From positions 2,418,001 to 2,482,000 of the forward strand of contig NC_035795.1 of the NCBI RefSeq assembly GCF_001653235.2: a stretch of DNA of 64,000 nucleotides. The letters are read 5' to 3'. The notes below the pieces were generated by a model. It saw only the letters and a list, made by a program, of their open reading frames with translations, was not told where the DNA came from and did no database searches. Source of the DNA: Pochonia chlamydosporia 170 (taxonomy: Eukaryota > Ascomycota > Sordariomycetes > Hypocreales > Clavicipitaceae). Positions 54,865 through 64,000 of the stretch are shown here, one piece after another (positions within the stretch are counted from its first letter, which is position 1; each line of letters starts with the position of its first letter). The position numbers and the translations under genes are program-made.

Positions 54865-55983
54865 TTACAGCTCGCCAGACTTGACGATAGTGGGTCGCTT
54901 GCCGTACTTGACAGTACCGCTCTGTGAACCAGTGGCCTCCAGGGCCTTGACGACGTTCAATGACTGCTCATCAGCAACCTCGCCGAAAACGACGTGGCGT
55001 CCGTTAAGCCATGAGGTAACAACGGTGGTAACGAAGAATTGGGAGCCATTACTGTGAAAGTTGAGTCAGTAACCCGGCTCCCCCGTGTGTCTTTTTATCA
55101 CATGTTCTGCGGCTAGTATTGCAGACATGAGGGAGGTACTTACGTGTTGGGACCAGCGTTGGCCATGGACAGCAGACCAGGACGGTCGTGCTTCAGCTGG
55201 AAGTTCTCATCGGGGAACTTCTCGCCGTAGATAGACTTGCCACCAGTGCCCTATAAGCGCTTGTCAGCGGTTGCCATCGGAATGTCCTGGGACAGGTTTA
55301 TCCGTACGTTACCACGAGTGAAATCACCACCTTGGAGCATAAAGTCGGGGATGATGCGGTGGAAAGAAGACCCAGAGTAACCGAAGCCCTTCTCACCGGT
55401 GCAGAGCGCGCGGAAGTTTTCGGCAGTCTTGGGGACGACGTCGTCGAAAAGGTTGAAGTTGATGCGACCAGCCTGCTCTATTTCGCAAAATGAGTTAGCT
55501 TTTGGTTTGTTTTGTTGGCCGGGCATGGAATGGCGGGGTGAAGACGATGCAAAAGGTTGGATGGAAATTGGCATTCTATCAACCACTGCTCGATTGACAT
55601 GTCCCCAAACGGAGTCAACTTCATCAACAGCATCGAAAATCTGGATATGGTATGCTCAGGGGTAAGAAGACAAATAAAATAAATGCTGCGTACCTTTGAC
55701 CTCAGAGGTAGGCTTGCCGCCTTGCATGACAGGACCCTCCCAGGTAACGTCGAAAAAGCTGCCCACTCAGGTTAGCAAGGGATTCAAACAGCAATTGAGT
55801 ATTCAGATATGGTAAAGGGGCAACATACACCTTCTTGCCCATGACTGCAGAGGTTACAGAGAAAAAACGGGTGGTTTGAAATCTGTTTGACGCAGAGGCA
55901 AGTTGAGGAAGAGAAAAAGATCTGGCGCCGGGAGCGCAGAGACCGTAGCGGGGTAGGAGGGGTCGAAGAAGAGTTGATCGCAT
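54865..55983 (-). CDS. cyclophilin (peptidyl-prolyl isomerase), probably dual mitochondrial/cytosolic
   Basis: Exons 55983-55829, 55758-55694, 55477-55308, 55250-55144 and 55051-54865 (introns 70, 216, 57 and 92 nt) give 227 residues. Residues 1-47 are rich in Arg, Ser, Leu and Phe with no acidic residue, as in a mitochondrial presequence ([14 protein letters not shown]...). Met48 starts [15 protein letters not shown], the normal beginning of cytosolic cyclophilin A, leaving a 180-residue complete domain with [22 protein letters not shown] and the cyclosporin-contact Trp in [13 protein letters not shown]. In Neurospora one gene makes both mitochondrial and cytosolic forms; this gene has the same layout. 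It catalyses prolyl cis-trans isomerisation in protein folding. Confidence 0.94.
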
Positions 55984-57414
55984 TGTGAGGCAGCTGGAGG
56001 GGTAAAATGTTAGTGGCGGGAACCAGGACCAATAGAAACAGCAAAAGAGTGAGCAGAGAGCCAGAGTGGGCATTTGAAGGCAGACCCATGGGCTTTTGGA
56101 CTGGGCAGTTGGCACATGCAGCAACAGCTCTGACTTTCTTTAGCTGGGGAACTCGCCGAGCTCTGGGACTTGTTGGCCTGACAGGAGTCTGGTTTCCCTC
56201 AGCAACCAGCCTTTAGAAGCATGTGCCGATTTGATAGCTCAAGATCTTGTGGTCTGGGTGAGCTCCAAGCATCCCAAACTGTACAGGCTGAGTGGTTGGA
56301 GCCGAACCTGACTCTGTGCTTGCAGCCGCTGCGGATTGCTTCTTCCATTGAGATTACAGGCGCTGCCGAATTGACAGACCCGCGATTTCCCGCAATTCCC
56401 GGTCATCACCATTGCTGAGCTCCGTTCAATGGCGATTTGTTGGTGAGCCATGGTTGCCCAGTAGAGTGGATCTGTCCAGATGCAAGAGCCAATGGTGAAG
56501 CATTCGATGCCCACCCATCGCAGCACCTGGTGTTGACCATGATGAAGGCGGCTTCTCAACGAAATGCCTTTGCAAGCATCAAGTCCCATCTCTGGCAAGG
56601 GCTTTGGCCACTGCAGCCAGTGATTCGAAAATGGTTTGCTTCCTGGCGGACTGCCTTTTGCAAGCGTCGTAGACGAGCATGCTGAAAGTGCCAGACATAT
56701 GTGACGGGGTCTCATCGATGCTGGCCAAACCAGAGGGTTCTCTCCGTGGCTGCCGACAGGGACATTTGCATCGAACATGGACAGGAAAGAAATCACGTCA
56801 CGTACCTGACGGCAAAGGCCCTTTCACTTGATAATACAATAGAAATACAAAGATTGAATGAAGATTGGTGTAGATTGGTGATAAGCGACGTGGTTGATGA
56901 CGACCTAGCTGCAGCTTCACGGAAAGGGGAAAAGTTTTGGACGAGCAGCCAGGATTGATGCAAGCCTGAAGTCTCAGGTACCCGCCCCTGGAGCACCACT
57001 GCCGGATACAGAGCACATTCTACACCGGCAAACTCTCAATGGTAGCCAAACAAACCCATGATTTAAAAATATATGTTACAATACCGATGGCGATGTGTTA
57101 CTAAACATGACAATAATTTTCGCGCATTTCGACCTGTTAGTATTCAATTGGCTCTGTTCAGTGCTGCAACTACCACTGAATGCCAACACTTCTTGTATCC
57201 GATCACGTGACTGTATCTTTCATCTTAGCTCCTTGGGGGGTCGCAATGTGCAGCCCGAGTGACCAGCTGTCCAGGTTCGGGTTTCCACAGTCCGTTGGAC
57301 GGCGACACTTCCTGCCCTTGCGAATACCTTCCCCTTCATCCACGAAGCGAATTCCCCGTAGAAGTTGGTATCCAACCGGGCCACAGGGTCAAGTTTCATT
57401 TTCTGGATTTCACA
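55984..57414. promoter_or_regulatory. divergent promoter region, cyclophilin / epsin
   Basis: This 1.43-kb spacer between two head-to-head housekeeping genes contains several short open frames without domain support. No gene is called. Confidence 0.4.
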
Positions 57415-59170
57415 ATGGATTTAAACGATCTTAAGAGCACAGTCTCCAACCTGACCTTGTACGATCTCAAGGCAGGTTTCCGTAAAGCCCAAAATGGTAA
57501 GCGAGCCATATCCCGACCAACATGAGCAGCATGCTGATGCAATCTTGCTAGCGGTAATGAATTACACGGAAATGGAATCAAAGGTACCATCTTCAGACAT
57601 GATCAATTGCACGAAGAGGACAATTTCACTAACGTCGGTCGCCAGGTCAGAGAAGCCACAAATAATGAACCTTGGGGCGCTTCGTCAACATTGATGCAAG
57701 AAATTGCCAATGGCACCTTCAACTAGTTCGTACCCCGGCCGAGATACTCCTCTAAAAAAAAAAAAATACTAATCAATCATCAGCCAAACCCTCAACGAAA
57801 TCATGCCAATGATCTATCGACGATTCACGGAAAAATCCGCGGAGGAGTGGCGACAAATCTACAAGGCTCTGCAGCTTCTCGAGTTCCTCATCAAGCATGG
57901 CTCCGAACGGGTTATCGACGATGCGCGGGGTCACATTACGCTCCTCAAGATGCTACGGCAATTCCACTTCATCGATCAAAACGGCAAGGACCAAGGTCTC
58001 AACGTACGGAATCGAGCCAAAGAACTGGCGGAGCTTCTGAGCGACGTCGAGCGTATCCGGTCCGAGCGCAAAAAGGCGCGTGCTACAAAGAACAAGTACA
58101 CCGGCGTTGAAGGCGGCATAACCTTTGGGGGCGGTTTCTCTGGTGGCAGCGGCAGCAGGTATGGTGGATTCGGGAGTGAATCAGCAAACTATGGCGGTTA
58201 CTCGGGCGGTGTCTACGGAGATGGCGGCGGCTTTGGTGGCCAGCAGGATGGCTACCGTGAATCTGGCGGTGGTGGCAGTGGTGGTGCCGGCCGGTCTGAT
58301 AGATTTGAGGAGTATGACGAGTTTGACGAAGACGACAGACCGTCAAGATCTACACGCAAGGCCGAGCGCACGTCCGCCAGGAAACCGGCAGCCGAGCCAC
58401 CAAAAAAGAAGGAGCCTGAGGTTGATTTGTTTTCTTTTGATGACCCAGTCCAGAGCTCAGCCTCTGCTGGACCGGCCCCAACACAAACCTCAGGTCTGGC
58501 CGACTTGGCTGGACCATCCAGCGCTGCCGCCGACGACGACGATGAGTTTGACGATTTCCAGTCCGCGGCACCCGCAACCCAGCCAACTGCCCAACCCCTG
58601 GCTGCGCCTCTCACTTCGACGGCTACCTCGACGGCTCAATTCGCGGCACCGAAACCAGTCTCGGCACCTCAGACGGCCAACCTGAACCAGATGGTCAACA
58701 CCTCATCCATATCACCCGCACCCAGCTCCAATGCTAACTCTGGCGTCAACTATTCTTCCTTCGCGACACCAACAGCTCAAGCTCAGCCACCTAAACCCAC
58801 AGGCTTCCAACCGTCTGGTCCCAACTACTTCGGCGGCGTGCAGGCACAAGCATCCAACCCTGCTCCATCCAACATGTCAGCCATGAGCAGCATGGTGCCC
58901 AGTGGCCCAACAACCATGGCGAATATGAAACCTGTAACCAGCCCAGGTGCTAAACCAGCTGCAGCTGCAGGTGGCGATGCCTTTGGTGCTCTGTGGGGAA
59001 AGGCTAGCGCCGGCATCAAGAAGACGGACAAGACCACTGGCGGGCCTGCCATGGGTCAGCTTGCCAAGGAGAAGAGCAGTGCTGGTATCTGGGGAGCACC
59101 GGCCGCATCCTCTCAGGCGGGCGCCTCCATGAGCAACAACGGATCAGCATCTGGCGATCTACTGGGCTAA
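57415..59170 (+). CDS. ent3: ENTH-domain epsin, Ent3-like clathrin adaptor
   Basis: Exons 57415-57496, 57552-57583, 57646-57725 and 57784-59170 (introns 55, 62 and 58 nt) give 526 residues; exon 2 is only 32 nt. Residues ~15-150 are an ENTH domain: KAQNAVMNYTEMESKVREAT, NNEPWGASSTLMQEIA, FNYQTLNEIMPMIYRRF, EWRQIYKALQLLEFLIKHGS. After it come a Gly/Tyr-rich stretch, a Lys/Arg-rich piece, and acidic-Phe motifs (EVDLFSFDD, DDEFDDFQSA) of the kind that bind GGA and AP-1 gamma-ear domains; the tail is Pro/Ala/Gln-rich. It therefore resembles Ent3/epsinR, acting in clathrin coats at the trans-Golgi and endosomes, rather than plasma-membrane epsins with ubiquitin-interacting motifs. Intron 3 contains a 13-A run just before the branch site. 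Confidence 0.92.
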
Positions 59171-60597
59171 GTTTGGTTTGCACCAATCTATCTTGCTTTT
59201 ACCTCGCATTTACTCACACCAAACTGGCAACGACCCTTAATATGAGATTGAAAATGCGGGCACACTACTTTTTCCGCAGCCAACAATTCGGAGTGATTGG
59301 CAGTGGCTATTTAAAAAAAAAAAAAGCACACATATTGGGCAAGCATGCTTGAACTTGGGACCCTAGATAGGCGTATGGCGCAACAAATTGATATTGATCA
59401 AATTATGGTCCCTCACAACCGCGTAACCGGCATCAATTGTTGACAGCGAAGACTCAGGTATCACAAATGCATAATCAGCACTAGATCCACCTCGAAACCA
59501 GCTTCTGCAAGCATCAAATGCAAGTTGGTGGCCAATGGTGACTGTTCGCGAGAGGAGACATCCGTAACAACAGACCAAAACCTGTCGTTCACCATCCCTT
59601 TCATTTGGCTACCCGGCCGCTTGGCCATACGTAAACAGAGTTCATGGTTCACAGCAACAGATGAATTAACCACGCCCAATCATTCAATTTTGTACATCCT
59701 CATATGCAGCTAGCAAGACAAGCCGAGACCCGAAGAGACGCGCTTAAATCTTGCAAGTGCAGCAAGGTCGTGTAAGCGCTGGCATTTAGTCCTTGCATGG
59801 GCGCATTATGATTGGCCAACTTGGCGGCTGCCCACACGAGCCAACGTCTCAGATATGCTTGGAGTGGCTTGCACTTACAAGATGTGAATCGTCGAGGCCA
59901 TCGCGTACAGTTTAAACGAGGGCAAAAAAAACCGGGATAAATTAGCCGCTGGAGGCTCAAAATCTGAAACCGCGCCGGTTGGTATCCTATTGGTTTGTGT
60001 GGACGATAATGCCGTTGCTGCATTTAGAACCTAGCGTCGCCGCGCAGAGTCATCAATGAGGCTGCAGGAAGATACATGACTGCCACTCGGTATAAAAGAG
60101 TCGAACAGTTCTAGCTCAATTGACCTTTTCTTCTTCTCTTTTCAAGCCAAAAACAACTGTTTAAGAACAATCGTCCCTTTTCCTTTGTGTCTTTTTTTTT
60201 TCTCTTTTTTTCACTTTCCTTTCTCTATCTCTGGGTTCGGACTGGTATCTGCGTTTAGATCTGCGATTTACAGTGTTCCAACTTTCACTATACTTTTCGT
60301 CCATTTTCCACTTTCACTCACAGTACAGTACTTTGCAAAGGCTCAAAGTTCCGAATAGCCATCCATTCTCTTCAGCTCGACCATAGGAAGCACGCCAGTT
60401 CCAGCAAATCGCTCGCTTGCCACTTTTTGTTCGCTGCCCCGACTTACACGGTAGGGCAATCAAAGCTCAAGATTTCATCTTCTACTTCCTCATCGGCTAT
60501 TCTGCCGTTTTACTCGAGGCATTTTCCGCTCTTTACAGCAAATTGCTCGTCTAGACCTCGACTTTCGCTAGAAATTCCTACTGCTACAACCGCCAAA
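59171..60597. other. intergenic and long ATG-free 5' leader
   Basis: This is 1.43 kb. From about 60120 to 60597 the sequence is pyrimidine-rich and contains no ATG on the sense strand until the start at 60598, consistent with a leader of nearly 480 nt for the MARVEL gene. The first part, 59171-60060, is epsin 3' flank with an A13-like run near 59312 and no supported gene. Confidence 0.5.
60091..60098 (+). promoter_or_regulatory. TATA box of the MARVEL-protein gene
   Basis: TATAAAAG lies 30 or so bases before a CT-rich stretch (from about 60122) that is a plausible start region in filamentous fungi, implying a leader of nearly 480 nt. Confidence 0.55.
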
Positions 60598-61224
60598 ATG
60601 ACTGCTCCTCCTGCTCTGGGTGCCTTGGGCATGACTTTTACAGCTATGCGGGCCCTGCAGGCTGTTGCGCTGATCACCATCATTGGATTGACTTCCAATT
60701 TCATTTCGGAAATGGTTACTGCTAGTTATGTGCCGCCGTCGGCATTGGTCGGCACTCTTGTTGTTGTAAGTGTTCTTCCGTGCCATCTTGCGACACTTGA
60801 TTCTGGTGCAGGACTAATACGATGCTAGGCTTGCATCACTGCCGTTTACACCGTCATCACGTACATTCTCTACTGGGACTCCATGCTCCCTCTTTTGATC
60901 TCCACCGGTGCCGATGGCCTCTGTCTCATTGCCACCATCGTGGTAGCTTGTGTGGTCGGCAAGCCCGTCAGCTACCTCTCTTGCCCCTCGCTCCCTGACA
61001 AGGGCAACACGGCCAACTTCATTCATTCTCTTTTCCTCAACCTCTCGCGCAAGGATTACTTTGAGTGGGCTGATCCAGACAAGGCAACCTGCTTCGAAAT
61101 CAAGGCCGTCTGGGGCCTCAGCATCAGCCTCTGCGTCCTGTACTTTATGTCCGCCGTCACGTCGGCCTGCCTCTGGAAGCGCATCAAGGGCGGCAGCCGC
61201 CCTCCTCCCAAGGATTTCGAATGA
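60598..61224 (+). CDS. MARVEL-like four-TM membrane protein
   Basis: Exons 60598-60765 and 60829-61224 (intron 63 nt) give 187 residues to the UGA at 61222-61224. Four hydrophobic segments are spaced as in MARVEL-domain proteins: one from ALQAVALITIIGL, one across the splice junction (LVGTLVVACITAVYTVIT), one from LLISTGADGLCLIATIVV and one from WGLSISLCVLYFMSAV. The loop between TM3 and TM4 carries Cys residues (SYLSCPSLP, KATCFEIK) that could form a disulfide. The role is likely organisation of membrane domains or secretory vesicles, as for fungal MARVEL proteins in general. The frame continues open after the stop (next entry). Confidence 0.85.
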
Positions 61225-61254
61225 GGGTACGGCCGTGGGGAGGCTCCGGCAGGG

Positions 61255-61689
61255 ATGGAAAGGCCAGTAGCACCACCACCGGGTTTGCAAAGGCTACAGC
61301 GGGCAAAGAGCCTTGGTACAATGGCAATGGTTCACCCGGATAAGAGATATGACAGTGATTCTGGCAGCGATGACGCCGTCAGTATGAATATCCCTTATCC
61401 GGCTCGCGAGCCTCATGACGCATCGTTTCCTTCCCAGCCGGGCCCCACGGCGACAATTCGCGAGAAGAGAGCTCACATTAGGCCTCCTCCTCGACCTGTT
61501 GAGACCATTCCCCCGCTACCGCCTATGCCAATTGTGGTGCCGTCACCAAAGTCCCCAGTGGGCTTGGGGTTGGTGAACCTGCCAGCGGCAGCGAGGCCGA
61601 AGCGTAAGACTATCTTGGAGAGAATTGACGGATGGTGGGACTTGGGGTTGTTGGAGAAGAGACAGACTTTGTTTGGGAAACATCCGTGA
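61255..61689 (+). CDS. second open frame in phase with the MARVEL gene: separate protein or extension
   Basis: This frame gives 144 residues from the ATG at 61255 to the TGA ending at 61689. It lies 30 nt after the MARVEL stop and in the same reading frame, with only that UGA between. The composition looks coding: Pro-rich segments (ERPVAPPPGLQRLQR, PPPRPVETIPPLPP), an acidic Ser patch and a conserved-looking end (TILERIDGWWDLGLLEKRQ). No membrane segment or known domain is seen. It could be the cytosolic tail of the MARVEL protein reached by stop readthrough, by an unrecognised splice, or in alleles without the stop. It could also be an independent small gene, for which the room for a promoter is very short. 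Confidence 0.5.
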   Translation: MERPVAPPPGLQRLQRAKSLGTMAMVHPDKRYDSDSGSDDAVSMNIPYPAREPHDASFPSQPGPTATIREKRAHIRPPPRPVETIPPLPPMPIVVPSPKSPVGLGLVNLPAAARPKRKTILERIDGWWDLGLLEKRQTLFGKHP

Positions 61690-62415
61690 CAAAAATTAAA
61701 TAAAATAGAACTGGGATACGGATTTGGGTTCAGGGAGGTACAAATTGTTGGTTATGGTAATGTTCTGGGTTAATGGCTTTGAGTTGCTGGTTTTGCTTTT
61801 GAGTCTTATGGAATTATACTGCGTATAATGGGTGTTGTAAAATGATGTCAAGTTTGAGAAAGATGTCTGTTGGTTGGTTGGCGTTCTGTTTTCAACAATG
61901 GGTGTTTAATGACGGGCAGATAGGATTGCTTTAATATTGACACCTTACATTTTATTCTCTTTTTTGAACCTGAAATAACTAATATATTTCTGAATGGACT
62001 GAATGACAAAGAAAAAAAAAAACACACACACATTATCGCAGATATAATTGCACAGTAACATGAGGCGGAATCGCTTACATTGAAAGGCGATAATACAGGG
62101 TAAGCTCGGTGGCAGCAACAGTTCGTTCCAAGGCCCAATCAGATGTGGCGACCGGCAACTGGAGACGGGAAAGTGCTGACAAATGGGGCGTCCAATATGA
62201 GCGTCGATAAGTGCAACGGCAATGTGAGATCAATGCAAAACATCCCCACTTCCTGTGAATTCAAGGCCCCCAACCAACCTCAGTCGCATCACCTTGGCAG
62301 ACACTTTTCTCACCATCTTGCGGAAAGGAAAACGCGTTGACGGTCGCATTCATATTTGACACATGTCCCCTCTGCCCTCTGTGAAAGCAGAGGGAGCCGT
62401 GCGTACATCAAAGAG
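61690..62415. other. intergenic
   Basis: This is 726 bp of 3' flank (AT-rich, with an A11 run near 62014) and the promoter of the Zn2Cys6 gene. No gene is supported. Confidence 0.45.
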
Positions 62416-64000
62416 ATGTCTTCCTCCTCAGTCCCCACCATGTCGCTCTTTCGGCAACTCATGTCCAACAGCAAGACCCGCTCATCGGGGGGATGTTGGA
62501 CATGCAGAGTGAGACGCAAGAAGTGTGCAGAGAATCGCCCAGAGTGTGATACCTGCAAAGCTCTTGAAATCACATGCTATTTCCAGGATGAAAAACCAGA
62601 TTGGATGGATGGAGGACCCAAGCAGAGGGCGATGGCTGATAAGATCAAGGCTGAAGTGAAGAAACAGGCCAGCCAGAGGAGAGACCGCAAATATCTGGAG
62701 ATGTTGGAAGCAGGGACTAAGATGGTGAGCATAAGCGACAAGGACGATTCTTCAGCAAACGGCCGTCTTGGGAAGGACCCCATGTCTGGTGCTTCAGATA
62801 CAGACCCGTCTCTTCGTGGCCACGGGACAGGCTCATCACCCGAATCAAGCAACACAAATGGCACCTCTCCTCCAGAGGCTCCGTGGCACAGTCAAGTTTT
62901 TGTGCGTCAAGAGGATAACGACAATGCTCCGGATACCGACCTGCACTTTTTAATGATATATCTCGACTACGTCTTCCCCTATCTATTTCCACATTACCGA
63001 CCACCTGTTCTGGCTGGCGGTCGTGGTTGGATCTTGGATGTTTTGCAAAGTAACAGATCTGTCTACCACACTGCAGTCTCTCTGGCAAGCTCCTTCTTTG
63101 CCATTGTTTTGGCAAATGGTGAAAAGGAGCATGAGCAATGTACGATGCGAATGGTGCACCGACTTGAAAGCCAGCTCGAATTGGGACTCAAAGAGCTGTC
63201 CAAAGAGATGTGCTATATCAACGCCAGCAGGACCGGCTTTGACAAGCAGAAGGGCCTTATAGTGATGCAAAGTATCATTCAGATGCTCTTTTTCGAGGTC
63301 GCAACATCAAAGAAGGAGAATTGGCGAATGCATCTTGACGCTGCGATTGCTTTGTTCGTGCAGATTCTGCCCAAGGCGGATGACTGGAGAGTAACACTGC
63401 ACGGCTTGTACAGCCCAAAATGGCCACCGCCTGAAATTGGCATGAGACGACCGTGGAGCACTAACCAAGCAGCCTTGCGCTTCTTCACAGCAACCCTCCT
63501 CTACATTGATGTTTTGTCAAGTGTGACACTTGCGAGCGCACCGAGATTGCACCAATATCACGACGTCATCATTCCCGCGTGCGAAGAATTCCACAGAAGT
63601 ATCGAACCCGTCCCTGCTGGACCGTTAAGCATGAATGAGTTCTTTGGATTGCCTAATTGGATAATCCAACTTCTCGGCAACGTGGCCGCGTTGGAATCTT
63701 GGAAACGTGTCCAGAAACAAATGGGTTCCTTGTCAGCCAACGAGCTGGTGTCGCGGGGAAAGGTCCTTTCTGATGGAATTAAGACTGGCGTTGACATTCT
63801 GGAGAATCACCCAGAATTGCGAAGCCCAACCCAAGGAGTGTTCCCTCTACTGGTGGCGGATCCCGTGACGGGATCTCACGCAGAGGAACAACCAAGGTTC
63901 CAGATGATTTGGCTACTCGCAACGCTGAGTTACCTGAATGTGGTCGTGTCTGGATGGCAGCCATCGAGCCCTGAAATTCGCTGGTCCGTTTCAAAAGCGA
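62416..64000 (+). CDS. Zn2Cys6 fungal transcription factor (partial, 3' end outside the window)
   Basis: The frame is open from the ATG at 62416 to the window edge (528 codons, no intron needed). Residues 27-54 form a Zn2Cys6 binuclear cluster, Cys27-X2-Cys30-X6-Cys37-X6-Cys44-X2-Cys47-X6-Cys54, beginning CWTCRVRRKKC. A Lys/Arg-rich linker and a charged helical segment that may dimerise follow (about 70-95), then a Ser/Gly-rich stretch. From about residue 175 (LHFLMIYLDYVFPYLFPHYRP) the sequence resembles the Fungal_trans_2-type regulatory region. It is a nuclear DNA-binding regulator, expected to recognise CGG-containing sites. Target genes are unknown. A second ATG eight codons in is an equally good start. 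Confidence 0.92.
   Translation, partial: MSSSSVPTMSLFRQLMSNSKTRSSGGCWTCRVRRKKCAENRPECDTCKALEITCYFQDEKPDWMDGGPKQRAMADKIKAEVKKQASQRRDRKYLEMLEAGTKMVSISDKDDSSANGRLGKDPMSGASDTDPSLRGHGTGSSPESSNTNGTSPPEAPWHSQVFVRQEDNDNAPDTDLHFLMIYLDYVFPYLFPHYRPPVLAGGRGWILDVLQSNRSVYHTAVSLASSFFAIVLANGEKEHEQCTMRMVHRLESQLELGLKELSKEMCYINASRTGFDKQKGLIVMQSIIQMLFFEVATSKKENWRMHLDAAIALFVQILPKADDWRVTLHGLYSPKWPPPEIGMRRPWSTNQAALRFFTATLLYIDVLSSVTLASAPRLHQYHDVIIPACEEFHRSIEPVPAGPLSMNEFFGLPNWIIQLLGNVAALESWKRVQKQMGSLSANELVSRGKVLSDGIKTGVDILENHPELRSPTQGVFPLLVADPVTGSHAEEQPRFQMIWLLATLSYLNVVVSGWQPSSPEIRWSVSKA

Overview
The window is nuclear DNA of a filamentous ascomycete. Most genes carry 1-7 short GT-AG introns (typically 46-92 nt, with CTAAC/CTGAC-like branch sites), intergenic gaps are 0.3-4.5 kb, and the gene content is typical of Pezizomycotina: an Egh16/GAS1-type secreted protein, a HET-domain protein, a Zn2Cys6 factor, an RpdA-type deacetylase with a long acidic tail and an allantoate-permease-like MFS carrier. 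I infer Sordariomycetes, probably Hypocreales. The species cannot be read from sequence alone. I saw no tRNA, rRNA, CRISPR array or intact transposon.

Layout. 0-9.5 kb: 3' end of a GPI-anchor-like surface protein (+), a protein kinase with an HND catalytic loop (-), an unrecognised acidic protein (+), a gene-poor stretch, then a secreted Egh16-like protein with an Asn-Gly repeat tail (-). 11.2-18.3 kb: one eight-exon gene (-) whose joined exons encode about 2,221 residues, with a sacsin/NOV-type GHKL ATPase at the N-terminus, a DUF3883-like domain and a HET domain at the C-terminus. This is the most striking locus in the window. 18.6-28 kb: a membrane-anchored TAP-like peptidase (-) facing an S9 peptidase (+), then a DUF1275 membrane protein (-) facing a secreted bicupin oxalate decarboxylase (+). 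28-43 kb: sparse, with a SulP transporter, a small methyltransferase and an MFS carrier, all +, and long gaps.

43-64 kb is denser and housekeeping in character: an Rck2/Srk1-like kinase (+), a frame-disrupted hypothetical gene in G-rich DNA (-), the proteasome deubiquitinase Rpn11 (-) head-to-head with the class I histone deacetylase Rpd3/RpdA (+), RNA polymerase III subunit C34 (+), a cyclophilin with a removable-looking mitochondrial presequence (-) head-to-head with an Ent3-like epsin (+), a MARVEL membrane protein followed in the same frame by a second open frame across a UGA (+), and the 5' part of a Zn2Cys6 transcription factor running off the window (+).

Functional grouping. There is no obvious biosynthetic cluster. 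Several genes concern the cell surface and nutrient capture (GPI-like protein, Egh16-like protein, two peptidases, oxalate decarboxylase, sulfate and MFS transporters), and the HET fusion concerns self/non-self recognition or cell death. Exon coordinates were worked out by hand from splice signals and frame. Wherever I list several exons, the lengths sum to a whole number of codons.
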